Assembly (NCBI GenBank): GCA_013360585.1 | Contig: JABWBH010000012.1 | Span: 1 to 64,000, forward strand | DNA: 64,000 bases | Reading direction: 5' to 3' | Source: Phycisphaerae bacterium | GTDB lineage: Bacteria; Planctomycetota; Phycisphaerae; UBA1845 | Shown here: piece by piece, positions 1-8,267 of the stretch | How the letters are laid out: each line of letters begins with the position of its first letter | Numbering within the stretch: the stretch's first letter is position 1 | Program-made: the position numbers and the translations under genes | The notes under the pieces: model-generated | Databases searched by the model: none | Told to the model about the DNA's origin: nothing | Seen by the model: the letters and a program-made list of their open reading frames with translations, nothing else

Positions 1-80
1 TAGTAGCCATCGGGCTCCTCCTGGGAAACGACCTTCGTTTCAAACACACCAGCAGGATGCCCCGCATCCTCAATTTCCAC
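1..80 (-). CDS. possible N-terminal fragment of a gene cut by the window edge
   Basis: Reading the minus strand from a GTG at 80, the frame stays open for 26 codons to the window edge. The residues begin (M/V)EIEDAGHPAGVFE and look like ordinary soluble protein. An AGGAGG lies about 14 bases upstream, rather far for a ribosome binding site. An in-frame TGA precedes the GTG, so the gene would start here. No family can be named from so short a piece. If real, it follows the heme-oxygenase-like gene on the same strand. Confidence 0.3.
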   Translation of the reverse strand, partial: MEIEDAGHPAGVFETKVVSQEEPDGY

Positions 81-90
81 AAGATTTCAG

Positions 91-160
91 GCTACCTCCT
101 GGCTTGCCGCTCGTAGCTTGCTGCTTGTGGCTTGGAGCTTGCGGCCTGGAGCGTGTGACA
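91..160. repeat. low-complexity GCTTG-type repeat tract
   Basis: The stretch repeats degenerate units of the form GCTTGCNGCTTGTGGCTTGGAGCTTGC, with CTTG recurring every 7 to 14 bases. It lies between the stop of the heme-oxygenase-like gene and the fragment at the left edge. The reading frames it opens are compositional artefacts. Similar simple tracts occur at 43230-43255 and 46056-46258 with different units. Confidence 0.55.
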
Positions 161-200
161 GGGGGGCGCGCCGCCTGGCGTGGGTCCAAGTAGCGGTGGA

Positions 201-872
201 CTACGCCGGACAGGTCGCAAGTTCGGCGGCGCTGAGGTCGGCTGCCAAGCCGATGACGGTGCGGAACATTTCCTGCGCCCCGGTGAGCACATCGCCCCGC
301 TCGGCCTCGGTGAACGTCGCCGCATCCATCGCCGCCTTGAACTGCATCCACTTCACCCGCTGGCGGTCACCGTAGGGGTCGAGGAAGCGATCACCGACGC
401 CGGGGGTCAGCGCGTACGCGGCGCGCACGGCCTTGGCGATGAACTTCGCCCCGTTCTTGCTGCCTTCGAGGACGTAATGCTGCCCCAGGAGCGTCAAGGG
501 TCGGTGCGACTCAAGCCAGCACACCGACCGGCGATAGCGCAGCACGGCGGGCAGCGCGGGCGTCTCATCTTCGAACGCCCCGAACGTGTCCAAATCGGCG
601 AGGATGTTGTCTTCCTGAAACTGCTCGTCGTCGACAACGGTGAGGATCTGCGGAACGTGAGGCCGGACGCGGCGCAGCGCCCCTTCCAGGATCCGATGCA
701 CGTGGAGCATCTGCGTCAGGTACGCCGTGTAATCGGAAAGCGGCAGCTCGCCGCGAACCATTGCCTGCTGGAAGGCGCCGCCTTCCGCCTCCGCGTGCAG
801 CGACGCGGTGGTGGTGCGCAGGGCGGTCATGATCGAATTCGGATCGGACGCGGCAGCTCCGTGAGGATGCAT
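201..872 (-). CDS. heme oxygenase-like protein (biliverdin-producing type)
   Basis: The 223-residue product resembles the all-helical heme oxygenase fold, which opens heme to biliverdin, iron and CO. The sequence shows an LHAEAE motif with His about residue 26, where the proximal heme ligand sits in the family, and the motif LLGQHYVLEGSKNGAKFI, matching the distal-helix signature (YVLEGS..GA). Length fits bacterial members (about 190-230). The ATG at 872 is preferred because AAGGAG lies 11 bases upstream; a later ATG at 830 lacks such a site. No phytochrome, TonB receptor or heme transporter gene is adjacent, so its role (iron recovery or bilin supply) is open. A related heme-oxygenase-fold enzyme such as TenA-like is less likely because of the YVLEGS motif. 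Confidence 0.8.
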   Translation of the reverse strand: MHPHGAAASDPNSIMTALRTTTASLHAEAEGGAFQQAMVRGELPLSDYTAYLTQMLHVHRILEGALRRVRPHVPQILTVVDDEQFQEDNILADLDTFGAFEDETPALPAVLRYRRSVCWLESHRPLTLLGQHYVLEGSKNGAKFIAKAVRAAYALTPGVGDRFLDPYGDRQRVKWMQFKAAMDAATFTEAERGDVLTGAQEMFRTVIGLAADLSAAELATCPA

Positions 873-1061
873 CGGTTGCGAAACTCCTTGCGTACCTCCC
901 GACCCGCGCCTCTGACGACGGCGCGCCGATCGGACGGCGGACGGCACATGCTAGTGTCGCTCCCCCGGTCGTCAACCGATCGCGCCTCGCCGATCCCGAT
1001 TCCCGCGGACACGACGCCTTTTACCACCGGAAACCTCTCGATCAGCGCCTTCGGCGCTAAG

Positions 1062-2492
1062 TCAGGGCGTCACGGTCACGTTCTCGGTGGCCAGATCACC
1101 CGAGCAGAGGGTCTCCCCCGCCCCGTCCTTGATCTTCCTGAGCGTGCAGGCGTAGTCCCCGGCCGGAAGGTTTTTGATGACCGCCTTCGCCTTGCCGTCG
1201 GGCTTGATCTTCTTGCTTTTTGAGCCGCTACCGGAGGTTCCCGAGCATTCGACGGTGACCTTGCCGGCGGTCAGCGTGGTTTGCGTCGTCGTCGTGGCTT
1301 TACCGCTGCCGCCCTTCGCCTTGAAACTCTCGAGCACCGGGCAAGCGTCTCCGAGATATACAGCGCGGGCGGTGCGGTCAGCACCGGTGTTCATCTCGAA
1401 GGTGAGCGTCGTCGTGTCGCTGACGCGCTGGCCGTCCAGCGTCCAATACTGAAAGGGGTCTCCGAAGGGGGAGAAGCTGAAGGCGCGCAGCGTCACCGAG
1501 TATCCCTCGGCCGTGGAGAGGGTAAAGGGCGTCGGCTGAAACCCCTGCCCGGCGTCCACGAGCGCCGCCTCCACGTCCGACTCGACAAAGACGGTGCGCT
1601 CGACCAGATCGGTGTACACTGCGGTGGCGGTCCGGTCATCGCCGGTGTTCATCGGGACCGTGATCGCCCGGTTGGACGAGAAGAACTGTCCGTCCAGGTT
1701 CCACTGCACGAAGGGGTCGCCCTGCTGGGAGAACTGGAACGCGGTCAAATTGACGGAGTCCCCTTCCTCCAGACCCGTCACGTCAAAAGGCGTCTCCCGG
1801 TATCCGCCGCCGGCGTCCACCAGCGAACCCGGCTGATCCGACCGGATCATCAGCACTCGCGTGAGATCTTCGGTTTCAAGCACGGCGCGGATGACGAAAT
1901 TCCCGCTGGAGATATTGCACCAATTGACCCAGCCGCCGAGGTTCGGCGCGTACAAGGCGTTCTTCTGCTGCCGACAGGTGCTGATGTCGCGGACGATGCT
2001 GGGTGTGCCGTTGCGGATGTCCGTGCCTTCGGAGAATTCGATCGAAACCACGATCGTCTGCCCCGCGGTGACGGGAATGCGGATCGGATCCTGCTGCTGC
2101 TCGTCCTTGTAGCGGAACTCGTTCAGGTAAAACGGAACCATGTAGGGCGCGGGCAGACGCAGAATTTCGTCGCCCGGGCGCGGAAAGTTGCCGGCCTTGC
2201 GGATCCAGATGTTCTCCTCGATCGTCGGGTCCGCGCCGTTGTCGATCGACCACCAGAGGATCTGCACGGCGATGATGTGCCCGTCGAAAGGCACCGTCAG
2301 CCACGCCGCCGCCTCCTCATGCGGAGCGAAGTCGCCCACAATGTACCCGCTGTCGCCGTCGCGGAGGTTCTCGTTCTGCAGAACGATCTCATCCGCAAGA
2401 ACCGGCGCGGCCGCCAGGATCGCCGAAAGGGAAAGGATCAAGCTTCCGAACGAAGGACCGGCGCAACGCCGGCGCGAACTGTGCAACGACAT
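1062..2492 (-). CDS. secreted protein with two beta-repeat modules
   Basis: The 476-residue product starts with a signal peptide (charged start, then LILSLSAILAAAPVLADE). Residues of about 40-215 form a domain that I do not recognise. Two tandem modules of about 80 residues follow, each running from LVDAGxGxxxTPF through GDPFxxWxLDGQ to MNTGxDRTAxAVY; they resemble the bacterial InlB B-like repeat often found in surface proteins. The C-terminus is a small Gly/Lys-rich domain with four Cys that shares a GKAKA.IK..PAG pattern with the C-terminus of the secreted protein at 14381-15136. The ATG at 2492 puts the signal peptide at the right distance; an upstream TTG at 2510 is possible. Function unknown, probably cell surface. 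Confidence 0.7.
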   Translation of the reverse strand: MSLHSSRRRCAGPSFGSLILSLSAILAAAPVLADEIVLQNENLRDGDSGYIVGDFAPHEEAAAWLTVPFDGHIIAVQILWWSIDNGADPTIEENIWIRKAGNFPRPGDEILRLPAPYMVPFYLNEFRYKDEQQQDPIRIPVTAGQTIVVSIEFSEGTDIRNGTPSIVRDISTCRQQKNALYAPNLGGWVNWCNISSGNFVIRAVLETEDLTRVLMIRSDQPGSLVDAGGGYRETPFDVTGLEEGDSVNLTAFQFSQQGDPFVQWNLDGQFFSSNRAITVPMNTGDDRTATAVYTDLVERTVFVESDVEAALVDAGQGFQPTPFTLSTAEGYSVTLRAFSFSPFGDPFQYWTLDGQRVSDTTTLTFEMNTGADRTARAVYLGDACPVLESFKAKGGSGKATTTTQTTLTAGKVTVECSGTSGSGSKSKKIKPDGKAKAVIKNLPAGDYACTLRKIKDGAGETLCSGDLATENVTVTP

Positions 2493-2703
2493 GCGCGACA
2501 CTTTCGTCAAGCAGCCACCGAAGAGACGGCCGCCTACCGCCTCCAGGTCGCCGCACCGCGATATTCACCTGATTATCCCGCGCCGAACCGCGGATTGCAA
2601 TAAAAAAATCAAAACGGGCACGCAAAGACGAATGCCCGACAGGACGGGCCTCACCGCCGCGGCAACCCTCCGCCGGATCGGACCGACGCTCCGGCGTTCG
2701 AGG

Positions 2704-3219
2704 TCAGCGATGAAACTTCGCCAGCAGTTCGCCGACGCGGGCGAGGTGGTAGTCGTCGTGCTCGCTGTCGAAATACAGGATATCGACGATGCGCATCGGC
2801 TGGCGCAGGCGCGGGTGGATCGCCGACCGACCCCGGTCAGCCTCCGCCACCGCCTCGAACCGTGCGACGCCCGCCAACCGGTTCCGTCGGAACTCGGCGA
2901 GCAGGTCGGCGACGCGACGCGCGTTGTGATCGGCGTCGTTAGTCCCGCGGTTCGAGATGTCCGCCGCGATGAGCGTGGGTTCTCCGGCAAGAATCTGCGC
3001 CAGCCGCCGGACCGGCAGCCCATCCAGATCGATCAGATGTCCGACATTCTGCTTGATCGTCCAGCCGCCGTCGCCACGGGTCAGAACGTCCTCCGGGACG
3101 CCGCGAAGCCGATCCTCCAGCCGGGCGGGGGTTCCACGCCAGCGCTCCAGCAGGTCAGGAAACTTCTCGACCGGATAATCAAAGGAAAACGTGCGCTCCA
3201 GCCACTTCCAGCGGATCAT
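2704..3219 (-). CDS. DinB family protein
   Basis: The 171-residue product matches the DinB/YfiT-like four-helix fold, a superfamily of metal-binding proteins that includes thiol-dependent transferases. Its markers are GGWTIKQNVGHLIDLD, with His61, and near the end EHDDYHLARVGEL, with His154 and His158; these three His are placed as the usual metal triad. The start has GGGGAGGA six bases upstream. The 3' end faces nothing obviously related and the gene is not in a clear operon. The substrate cannot be told from sequence. Confidence 0.85.
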   Translation of the reverse strand: MIRWKWLERTFSFDYPVEKFPDLLERWRGTPARLEDRLRGVPEDVLTRGDGGWTIKQNVGHLIDLDGLPVRRLAQILAGEPTLIAADISNRGTNDADHNARRVADLLAEFRRNRLAGVARFEAVAEADRGRSAIHPRLRQPMRIVDILYFDSEHDDYHLARVGELLAKFHR

Positions 3220-3341
3220 GTCGTCCTCCCCTGCCGCAACTCGTCACGGCGAGCCGGCTCGCCCGCCGATCCTGCCGAATCCTCGCTTCATCCCGACCGT
3301 GAAGGCGCCGGAAATCCCGCGTTCCAAAGTTGCTTGGCAAT

Positions 3342-3368
3342 TATAACGGATTGGCCGATAATATCCGT
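3342..3368 (+). promoter_or_regulatory. candidate -10 region with inverted repeat
   Basis: TATAAC at 3342-3347 lies in an AT-rich patch before the exported-protein gene at 3459. An inverted repeat, ACGGAT (3346-3351) and ATCCGT (3363-3368), overlaps its 3' side and could be an operator. No good -35 hexamer stands at the right spacing, so this is tentative. Confidence 0.3.
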
Positions 3369-3458
3369 GGAGAATACACGCGGACCCGTCGTATCCGCCG
3401 GGGCGGACGAGGGTGTCGCGCAATCGACGAACACCTTTCAAGCAAGGAGCAAGAGAAG

Positions 3459-4589
3459 ATGCGCAAGTTGCACGCAGGTTGGAGCGGAACGCTGTGGGTG
3501 ATCGGAACGCTGGTCGTTCCCATCGCAGCATTCGCGCAGGAGACGGAGACGCTTACGAAGGACAACGTCATCGTCGGAACGATGAACATCGATTTCCGCA
3601 CGCGGACGGAGTTGGACACCAGCGGCGATTACAAGGCCGGGTCGCCCAAGATCGGCGTCAAGGACGAGTACAAGTTCGACATCACCGTGGCGGATACGAC
3701 CCAGTTCACGGGCACGATCACGCGCCAGCCGAACATCTTCACCAAGACGCTGCAGCGCTCCAAGCAGAGCGCGCAGCTCGGTTTCGACGTCTCCCTGACG
3801 GTGATGAACCCGAAGGATCTCAAGCAGAAGAAGGTCGTCGGGAAGTGGGTCGGCACGGTTCCGATCGACACCGCCTCGGGCGCGTACCAGCTCGCCGGCG
3901 GAAAGGCGCAGCAAAGCGCCCTGCGCATCGCCGTGGACGCGATGGGCAAAGCCTCGGCGTTCACCGACGAATTCGCCGGGCGCCTGATGGGCAAAGCGGA
4001 GAAGAAGGAGGGGCTTGCGGCTTACACGTATAAGCGCGTGGTCGGCAAGAAGACGGTCGAGGTCAAGGTGTCGAAGAGCGATCCGATGCGCTTCGACAAC
4101 ATCGTGCTGGGCAAGGGTCCGGCGGAAGTGTACCCGCGCACGACCGTCAACGGCCGCCTCGACTACGATTACGAGACGGGAAACTGGTACACGGACGGCA
4201 TCCGCTTCACGTACAACCTCAACGGTAAGGAGTACGAGGACATCGTGACCGGCTCGATCAAGTGGGTGGAGGATCCGAACCGCGAGAGCAACGGCAAGGG
4301 CTACTACGACTTCAACCTGCGGTTCAACGAGGAAAAGAGCCGCACCGCCAGCGGCGAGTCGGCGGCGTTCGAGAACATGTCCGACGAGGACGCCTTCTTC
4401 GCAGTGGACAACTCGATCCCGTGCATGACCGGCATGATCAGCTACGTTGACACCTTCGGCGGAGACAACGACCTTCCGACGTCCAGCCAGGTGGCGTTCA
4501 ATCTGAACGCGAATCAGTTGACGAAGGCGCAGATCATGAACTTCTTCAAGCTGTGGATGATCTGCATCGGACCGACGAACGACGAGTAA
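3459..4589 (+). CDS. exported protein of unknown function
   Basis: The 376-residue product has a clean signal peptide (MRKLHAGW, hydrophobic core, AFAQ cleavage site). The mature part is rich in beta-strand-like alternation and Lys/Thr/Asp, with no family I recognise; two Cys near the end (..IPCMTGM.. and ..WMICIG..) could pair. AAGGAG ten bases before the ATG fixes the start; the frame is open further upstream but without a signal sequence. A strong hairpin follows the stop (4613-4670), so the gene is probably transcribed alone. Likely periplasmic or surface-attached. Confidence 0.75.
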   Translation: MRKLHAGWSGTLWVIGTLVVPIAAFAQETETLTKDNVIVGTMNIDFRTRTELDTSGDYKAGSPKIGVKDEYKFDITVADTTQFTGTITRQPNIFTKTLQRSKQSAQLGFDVSLTVMNPKDLKQKKVVGKWVGTVPIDTASGAYQLAGGKAQQSALRIAVDAMGKASAFTDEFAGRLMGKAEKKEGLAAYTYKRVVGKKTVEVKVSKSDPMRFDNIVLGKGPAEVYPRTTVNGRLDYDYETGNWYTDGIRFTYNLNGKEYEDIVTGSIKWVEDPNRESNGKGYYDFNLRFNEEKSRTASGESAAFENMSDEDAFFAVDNSIPCMTGMISYVDTFGGDNDLPTSSQVAFNLNANQLTKAQIMNFFKLWMICIGPTNDE

Positions 4590-4612
4590 CCGTCTGACCA
4601 GCGTCTTTCGCC

Positions 4613-4670
4613 GCCGGGCGATCCGGTCTTCGCAGGGGCAGCCCCGCGCGGACCGGGTCGCCCGGCGTGT
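4613..4670 (+). terminator. long-stem terminator after the exported-protein gene
   Basis: Bases 4613-4628 pair with 4651-4666 over 16 positions with one G-T wobble. The 22-base loop contains its own GGGGC/GCCCC hairpin. A short run of four T follows at 4669-4672. It sits 23 bases after the stop of the gene ending at 4589. Confidence 0.6.
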
Positions 4671-4752
4671 TTTCGCCTCAGCCGCCCGGAGACTCGCAAG
4701 CCCCCCGACCCCTGATCCCCCCCGACCCCCCGCCGCGTTATGATCGTCCCCG

Positions 4753-5508
4753 ATGACGCAGGGCAAATCCGGATTTGAGTTGGCGATCGAGACCTCGGGG
4801 CGGCACGGATCCGTCGCCGTGGGGCGCGAAGGGCGCGTCCTCGCCTCGAAGTCCTTTGTCGCCACGCTCAACCACGCGACGCAGCTCGTTCCCGCGATCG
4901 ACGAGATCGTCCGCGCTGCGGGCGCCGCCCCGGACGCGCTGCACTTCGTCTACGTCTCCGGCGGACCCGGCAGCTTCACCGGCCTTCGCGTCGGCGTCGC
5001 GACCGCGCGGATGCTGGCGCTGGCCGTGGGGGCGAAGCTTGTGCGCGTGCCCACGTTTGAAGTGATCGCACGGAACGCTCTCCGTGCCGATCCGCCCCCG
5101 GCGCGCGTCGTCGTCATGTCCGACGCAAAGCGGGGGCACGTCTACGCCGCAACCTTCGCCCTGGTGGGCGACGAATATCATGAGGTTTCACCCGCCGTCG
5201 AGGCCGACGCCGCCGAGTATCTTTCCGCGCACGGCGCGGCCGTCGGTACGGCGGTCATCGGAGACGGCGTCACGGAGCCGCTCGCAAGAGCGCGCCTGGA
5301 GAACTTCCGCATGTTGCCGCCCGACTTCGCCCGCCCCGAAGCCGCGGAGGTTCTGGCGCTAGGTCACGCTCGCGCGCGCCAGAACCGCTTCGACGAACCG
5401 GGGAACCTGATCCCGATCTACGTCCGCCGACCCGAGGCGGAAGAGCGCTGGGAGGCGCGGAACCCGGACAAGCAGCCCGCCCGCCAGGACGAGCGCCCGG
5501 GCGGTTAG
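4753..5508 (+). CDS. tsaB: TsaB, tRNA threonylcarbamoyladenosine biosynthesis protein
   Basis: The 251-residue product is the TsaB partner of TsaD and TsaE, which together place threonylcarbamoyl on A37 of ANN-decoding tRNAs. It shows the ASKHA-fold start LAIETSGRHGSVAVG, the family hallmark SGGPGSFTGLRVGVATARMLAL at about residues 74-95, and the usual length. TsaB lacks catalysis and scaffolds TsaD. The gene lies directly before uvrB (about 260 bases apart) on the same strand; tsaD, tsaC and tsaE are not in the window. The C-terminus is a charged tail (EERWEARNPDKQPARQDER) likely to be disordered. Confidence 0.93.
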   Translation: MTQGKSGFELAIETSGRHGSVAVGREGRVLASKSFVATLNHATQLVPAIDEIVRAAGAAPDALHFVYVSGGPGSFTGLRVGVATARMLALAVGAKLVRVPTFEVIARNALRADPPPARVVVMSDAKRGHVYAATFALVGDEYHEVSPAVEADAAEYLSAHGAAVGTAVIGDGVTEPLARARLENFRMLPPDFARPEAAEVLALGHARARQNRFDEPGNLIPIYVRRPEAEERWEARNPDKQPARQDERPGG

Positions 5509-5766
5509 CCGCGCGGTTCAACCCTCAGCCGCCGTCGCGCCCTACCGCTTGAACAGGTACTCGCCCGCGAGCCTTTCGTTCGGCGCCGCCGACCGGGTCA
5601 TCGAGAGACTCCTCTCCGCAGTGTATCTTTCAGGATCCGCGATCTTCAAGGCCGCGGCGCCCCGGTCGGTCGTTTCGCGTCGAGTTCCGCTCGATCCGAA
5701 GACGTCGTACAATCGCGTTTCAGTCGCCCGACGGCTGCACGCCCGGAAATCAAGGAGTTTCGCCCG

Positions 5767-7830
5767 GTGGACCGCTTCCGCATTCAGACGCCGCTTCAGC
5801 CCGCCGGGGACCAGCCTCGGGCCATCGACGCGCTCAACCGGGGGTTCGTCCACGAGAACCGCACCCGGCAGTGCCTGCTCGGCGTCACCGGATCGGGCAA
5901 GACGTTCACCATGGCGCACGTCATCGAGCGCCTCAACGTCCCGACGCTCATCATCTCGCACAACAAGACCCTCGCCGCTCAGCTCTTCGAGGAGATGCGC
6001 GAGCTTTTTCCGCACAACGCCGTCGAGTATTTCGTCAGCTACTACGACTACTACCAGCCCGAAGCCTACATCCCCCAGCGCGACATCTACATCGAGAAAG
6101 ACGCCTCGCGCAACGAGGACATCGACCTCCTACGCCTCCGCGCCACCAGCTCCCTCGTCTCCCGCCGCGACGTCATCATCGTCGCCAGCGTCTCGTGCAT
6201 CTTCGGTCTCGGGTCGCCGGAAGACTTCAAACGCAGCGTGATCGCCCTGGAGGTCGGCGCGTCCTGCGAGCGGCAGGAGTTTCTGCGGCGTCTCGTCGAG
6301 TTGCAGTACACGCGCAACGACGTCGCCCTGGACCGCAAGACCTTCCGCGCCCGCGGCGATGTCGTCGAGGTCTACCCCGCCGGCGAGGACTTCGTCACCC
6401 GCATCGACCTTTTCGGCGACCAGGTCGAGCGGATTGAGATGATCAACCCCCTCACCGGCGAGTCGCTGGGCATGCTGGACAAGACCTTCATCTTCCCGGC
6501 CGTGCATTACGTCATGCCCGCCGAGCGGATCGAAGGCGCCTGCCGCTCGATCCTCGAGGAACTCGACCAGCGGCTGAAGGAGTTCCGCCGCCTCGGAAAG
6601 CTCCTCGAAGCCCAGCGTCTCTCGGCGCGCACCAAGTACGACGTCGAGATGATCCGCGAAGTCGGCTACTGCTCGGGCATCGAGAATTACACGCGCCACC
6701 TCAACGGCAGCGCGCCGGGAGCGAAACCCTTCACCCTGATCGACTACTTCCCGAAGGACTTCCTGCTCATCCTGGACGAGTCGCACGTCACCGTCCCTCA
6801 ACTCGGCGCGATGTACAACGGCGACCAGGCTCGCAAGCGCACCCTCGTTGAACACGGCTTCCGCCTGCCGAGCTGCCTGGACAACCGCCCGATGCGCTTC
6901 GAGGAGTTCGAGGGGATGTGGAACCGCACGCTCTTCGTCTCTGCGACCCCCGGACCTTATGAGCTGCGCGCCGTCGGAGGCGAGGTCGTCGAGCAGATCA
7001 TCCGCCCCACCGGGCTGGTCGATCCGGAGATTCTCGTGTGTCCGGCGCGCGGACAGGTGCCGGACCTCCTGCACCGCATCGCCGAGCGGGCAGCCGTCGG
7101 CGAGCGCGTGCTGGTGACGACGCTCACGAAACGTCTTGCCGAAGACCTCGCCGCCTACATTCAGCAGGAAGGTCTGCGCGGGCGCTACCTGCACTCGGAC
7201 ATCGACACCCTGGAGCGGATCCAGGTGCTCAAGGGGCTGCGCGAAGGGGAGTTCGACGTGCTCGTCGGCGTCAACCTCCTGCGCGAGGGGCTGGACCTGC
7301 CGGAGGTCTCGCTGGTGGCGATCCTCGACGCAGACAAGGAGGGTTTCCTGCGCAGCGAGACCTCGCTGATCCAGATGATCGGGCGCACGGCGCGCAACGT
7401 GAACGCCCTCGTTGTCCTTTATGCCGACACCGTCACCCCGAGCATGAAACGCGCCATCGACGAAACCAACCGCCGCCGCACGATCCAGCTCGCGTACAAC
7501 GCGGAGCACAACATCACCCCCACGACGATCAAAAAGGCCGTCCGCGCCTCGCTCCTTAACGACGTCAACGCCCGCAAGATCGCCGCCGAGGCCGTCCGCG
7601 CCTCCGAAGGCGACCTCGACCGCCTCGAACTCGTCCGAATGCTGGAGGACGAAATGCTCCAGGCCGCTGAAGCCCTCGACTTCGAACGTGCCGCCAAGCT
7701 TCGTGACCGAATCAAGGAACTCAAAAACCTGCCCGGCCGCGCAACGAAGGCAGGTCCGTCCGAGGCGGCGCCGTCGCGAGACCGCCAGCGCAAACGCCCT
7801 GCCCGCCCCCGCACCGAGCCCCGCCCGTGA
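5767..7830 (+). CDS. uvrB: UvrB, excinuclease ABC subunit B
   Basis: The 687-residue helicase-like protein of nucleotide excision repair verifies damage delivered by UvrA and recruits UvrC. Walker A is GVTGSGKTFTM near the start; the DNA-threading beta-hairpin motif YYDYYQPEAYIP, the LDESHVT box, SATPGPYE and the helicase motif VGVNLLREGLDLPEV all stand in order. The C-terminal UVR motif (LDFERAAKLRDRIKEL) that contacts UvrC is intact. Start is GTG at 5767 with AAGGAG eight bases before it. The last residues (RPARPRTEPRP) are encoded by a copy of a dispersed repeat, so the tail beyond the UVR motif is probably not conserved. Confidence 0.97.
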   Translation: MDRFRIQTPLQPAGDQPRAIDALNRGFVHENRTRQCLLGVTGSGKTFTMAHVIERLNVPTLIISHNKTLAAQLFEEMRELFPHNAVEYFVSYYDYYQPEAYIPQRDIYIEKDASRNEDIDLLRLRATSSLVSRRDVIIVASVSCIFGLGSPEDFKRSVIALEVGASCERQEFLRRLVELQYTRNDVALDRKTFRARGDVVEVYPAGEDFVTRIDLFGDQVERIEMINPLTGESLGMLDKTFIFPAVHYVMPAERIEGACRSILEELDQRLKEFRRLGKLLEAQRLSARTKYDVEMIREVGYCSGIENYTRHLNGSAPGAKPFTLIDYFPKDFLLILDESHVTVPQLGAMYNGDQARKRTLVEHGFRLPSCLDNRPMRFEEFEGMWNRTLFVSATPGPYELRAVGGEVVEQIIRPTGLVDPEILVCPARGQVPDLLHRIAERAAVGERVLVTTLTKRLAEDLAAYIQQEGLRGRYLHSDIDTLERIQVLKGLREGEFDVLVGVNLLREGLDLPEVSLVAILDADKEGFLRSETSLIQMIGRTARNVNALVVLYADTVTPSMKRAIDETNRRRTIQLAYNAEHNITPTTIKKAVRASLLNDVNARKIAAEAVRASEGDLDRLELVRMLEDEMLQAAEALDFERAAKLRDRIKELKNLPGRATKAGPSEAAPSRDRQRKRPARPRTEPRP

Positions 7831-7838
7831 GGGAGCGA
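7809..7838 (-). repeat. 30-bp dispersed repeat, copy A
   Basis: Read on the minus strand this copy has TCGCTCCCTCACG followed by GGCGGGGCTCGGT. It overlaps the uvrB stop codon. The other copies are at 13403, 14351, 38768 and 48403. Confidence 0.65.
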
Positions 7839-8267
7839 GAGATTCCGGTCTTTCAAACGCGGGCTTAAGACCACGTGGGAGGTTCAGAGTTCGGGGTTGG
7901 GGTTGCAGGCGGCGGAAGCGGGCGCGGCCTGAGACATCAGGCGCGTCTTGAATAAACTTTGACATCAGGGAGCGCGGTTACGCTGATTCATCGACGCGCA
8001 CCCCGCAGGTCTGAGGAAGCCGGCTCGACACGGGTGTGGGCGGAGCGTTTATGCCACGTCTGTTGCAGGTGCGGCCGGACGCTGAGGCGGTAGGCGTTGC
8101 GCCGGCTGGCGTGCCGATGCCTTCGCCGGCGACGCGGCGCGTGCTTCTCTCGCGGACGGGCAACGACGGCGACGCCTGGTGGAACGCCTGGCGGAACGCC
8201 TGGCACTGCGTCGGGGTCGGCAGGGTGGAAGAAGTCCGTAGAGTTCGAGTTGCGCGGCGGGTCGCGG
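7839..8267. other. stretch without a supported gene
   Basis: About 430 bases between convergent uvrB and rarA. Several frames are open but their translations are low-complexity (Pro/Arg/His rich) and none has a ribosome binding site plus a plausible protein. A 12-base unit GGAACGCCTGGC is repeated in tandem near 8180-8205. No terminator with a T-run was found for either gene. Confidence 0.5.

Noticed and set aside
3330-3458. Upstream extension of the exported-protein frame
   Set aside because: The ATG at 3459 has an AAGGAG site and starts a signal peptide; the upstream codons have neither.
4753-7830. tsaB-uvrB as a single operon
   Set aside because: The 258-base gap holds no evident overlap or coupling; co-transcription is possible but not shown.
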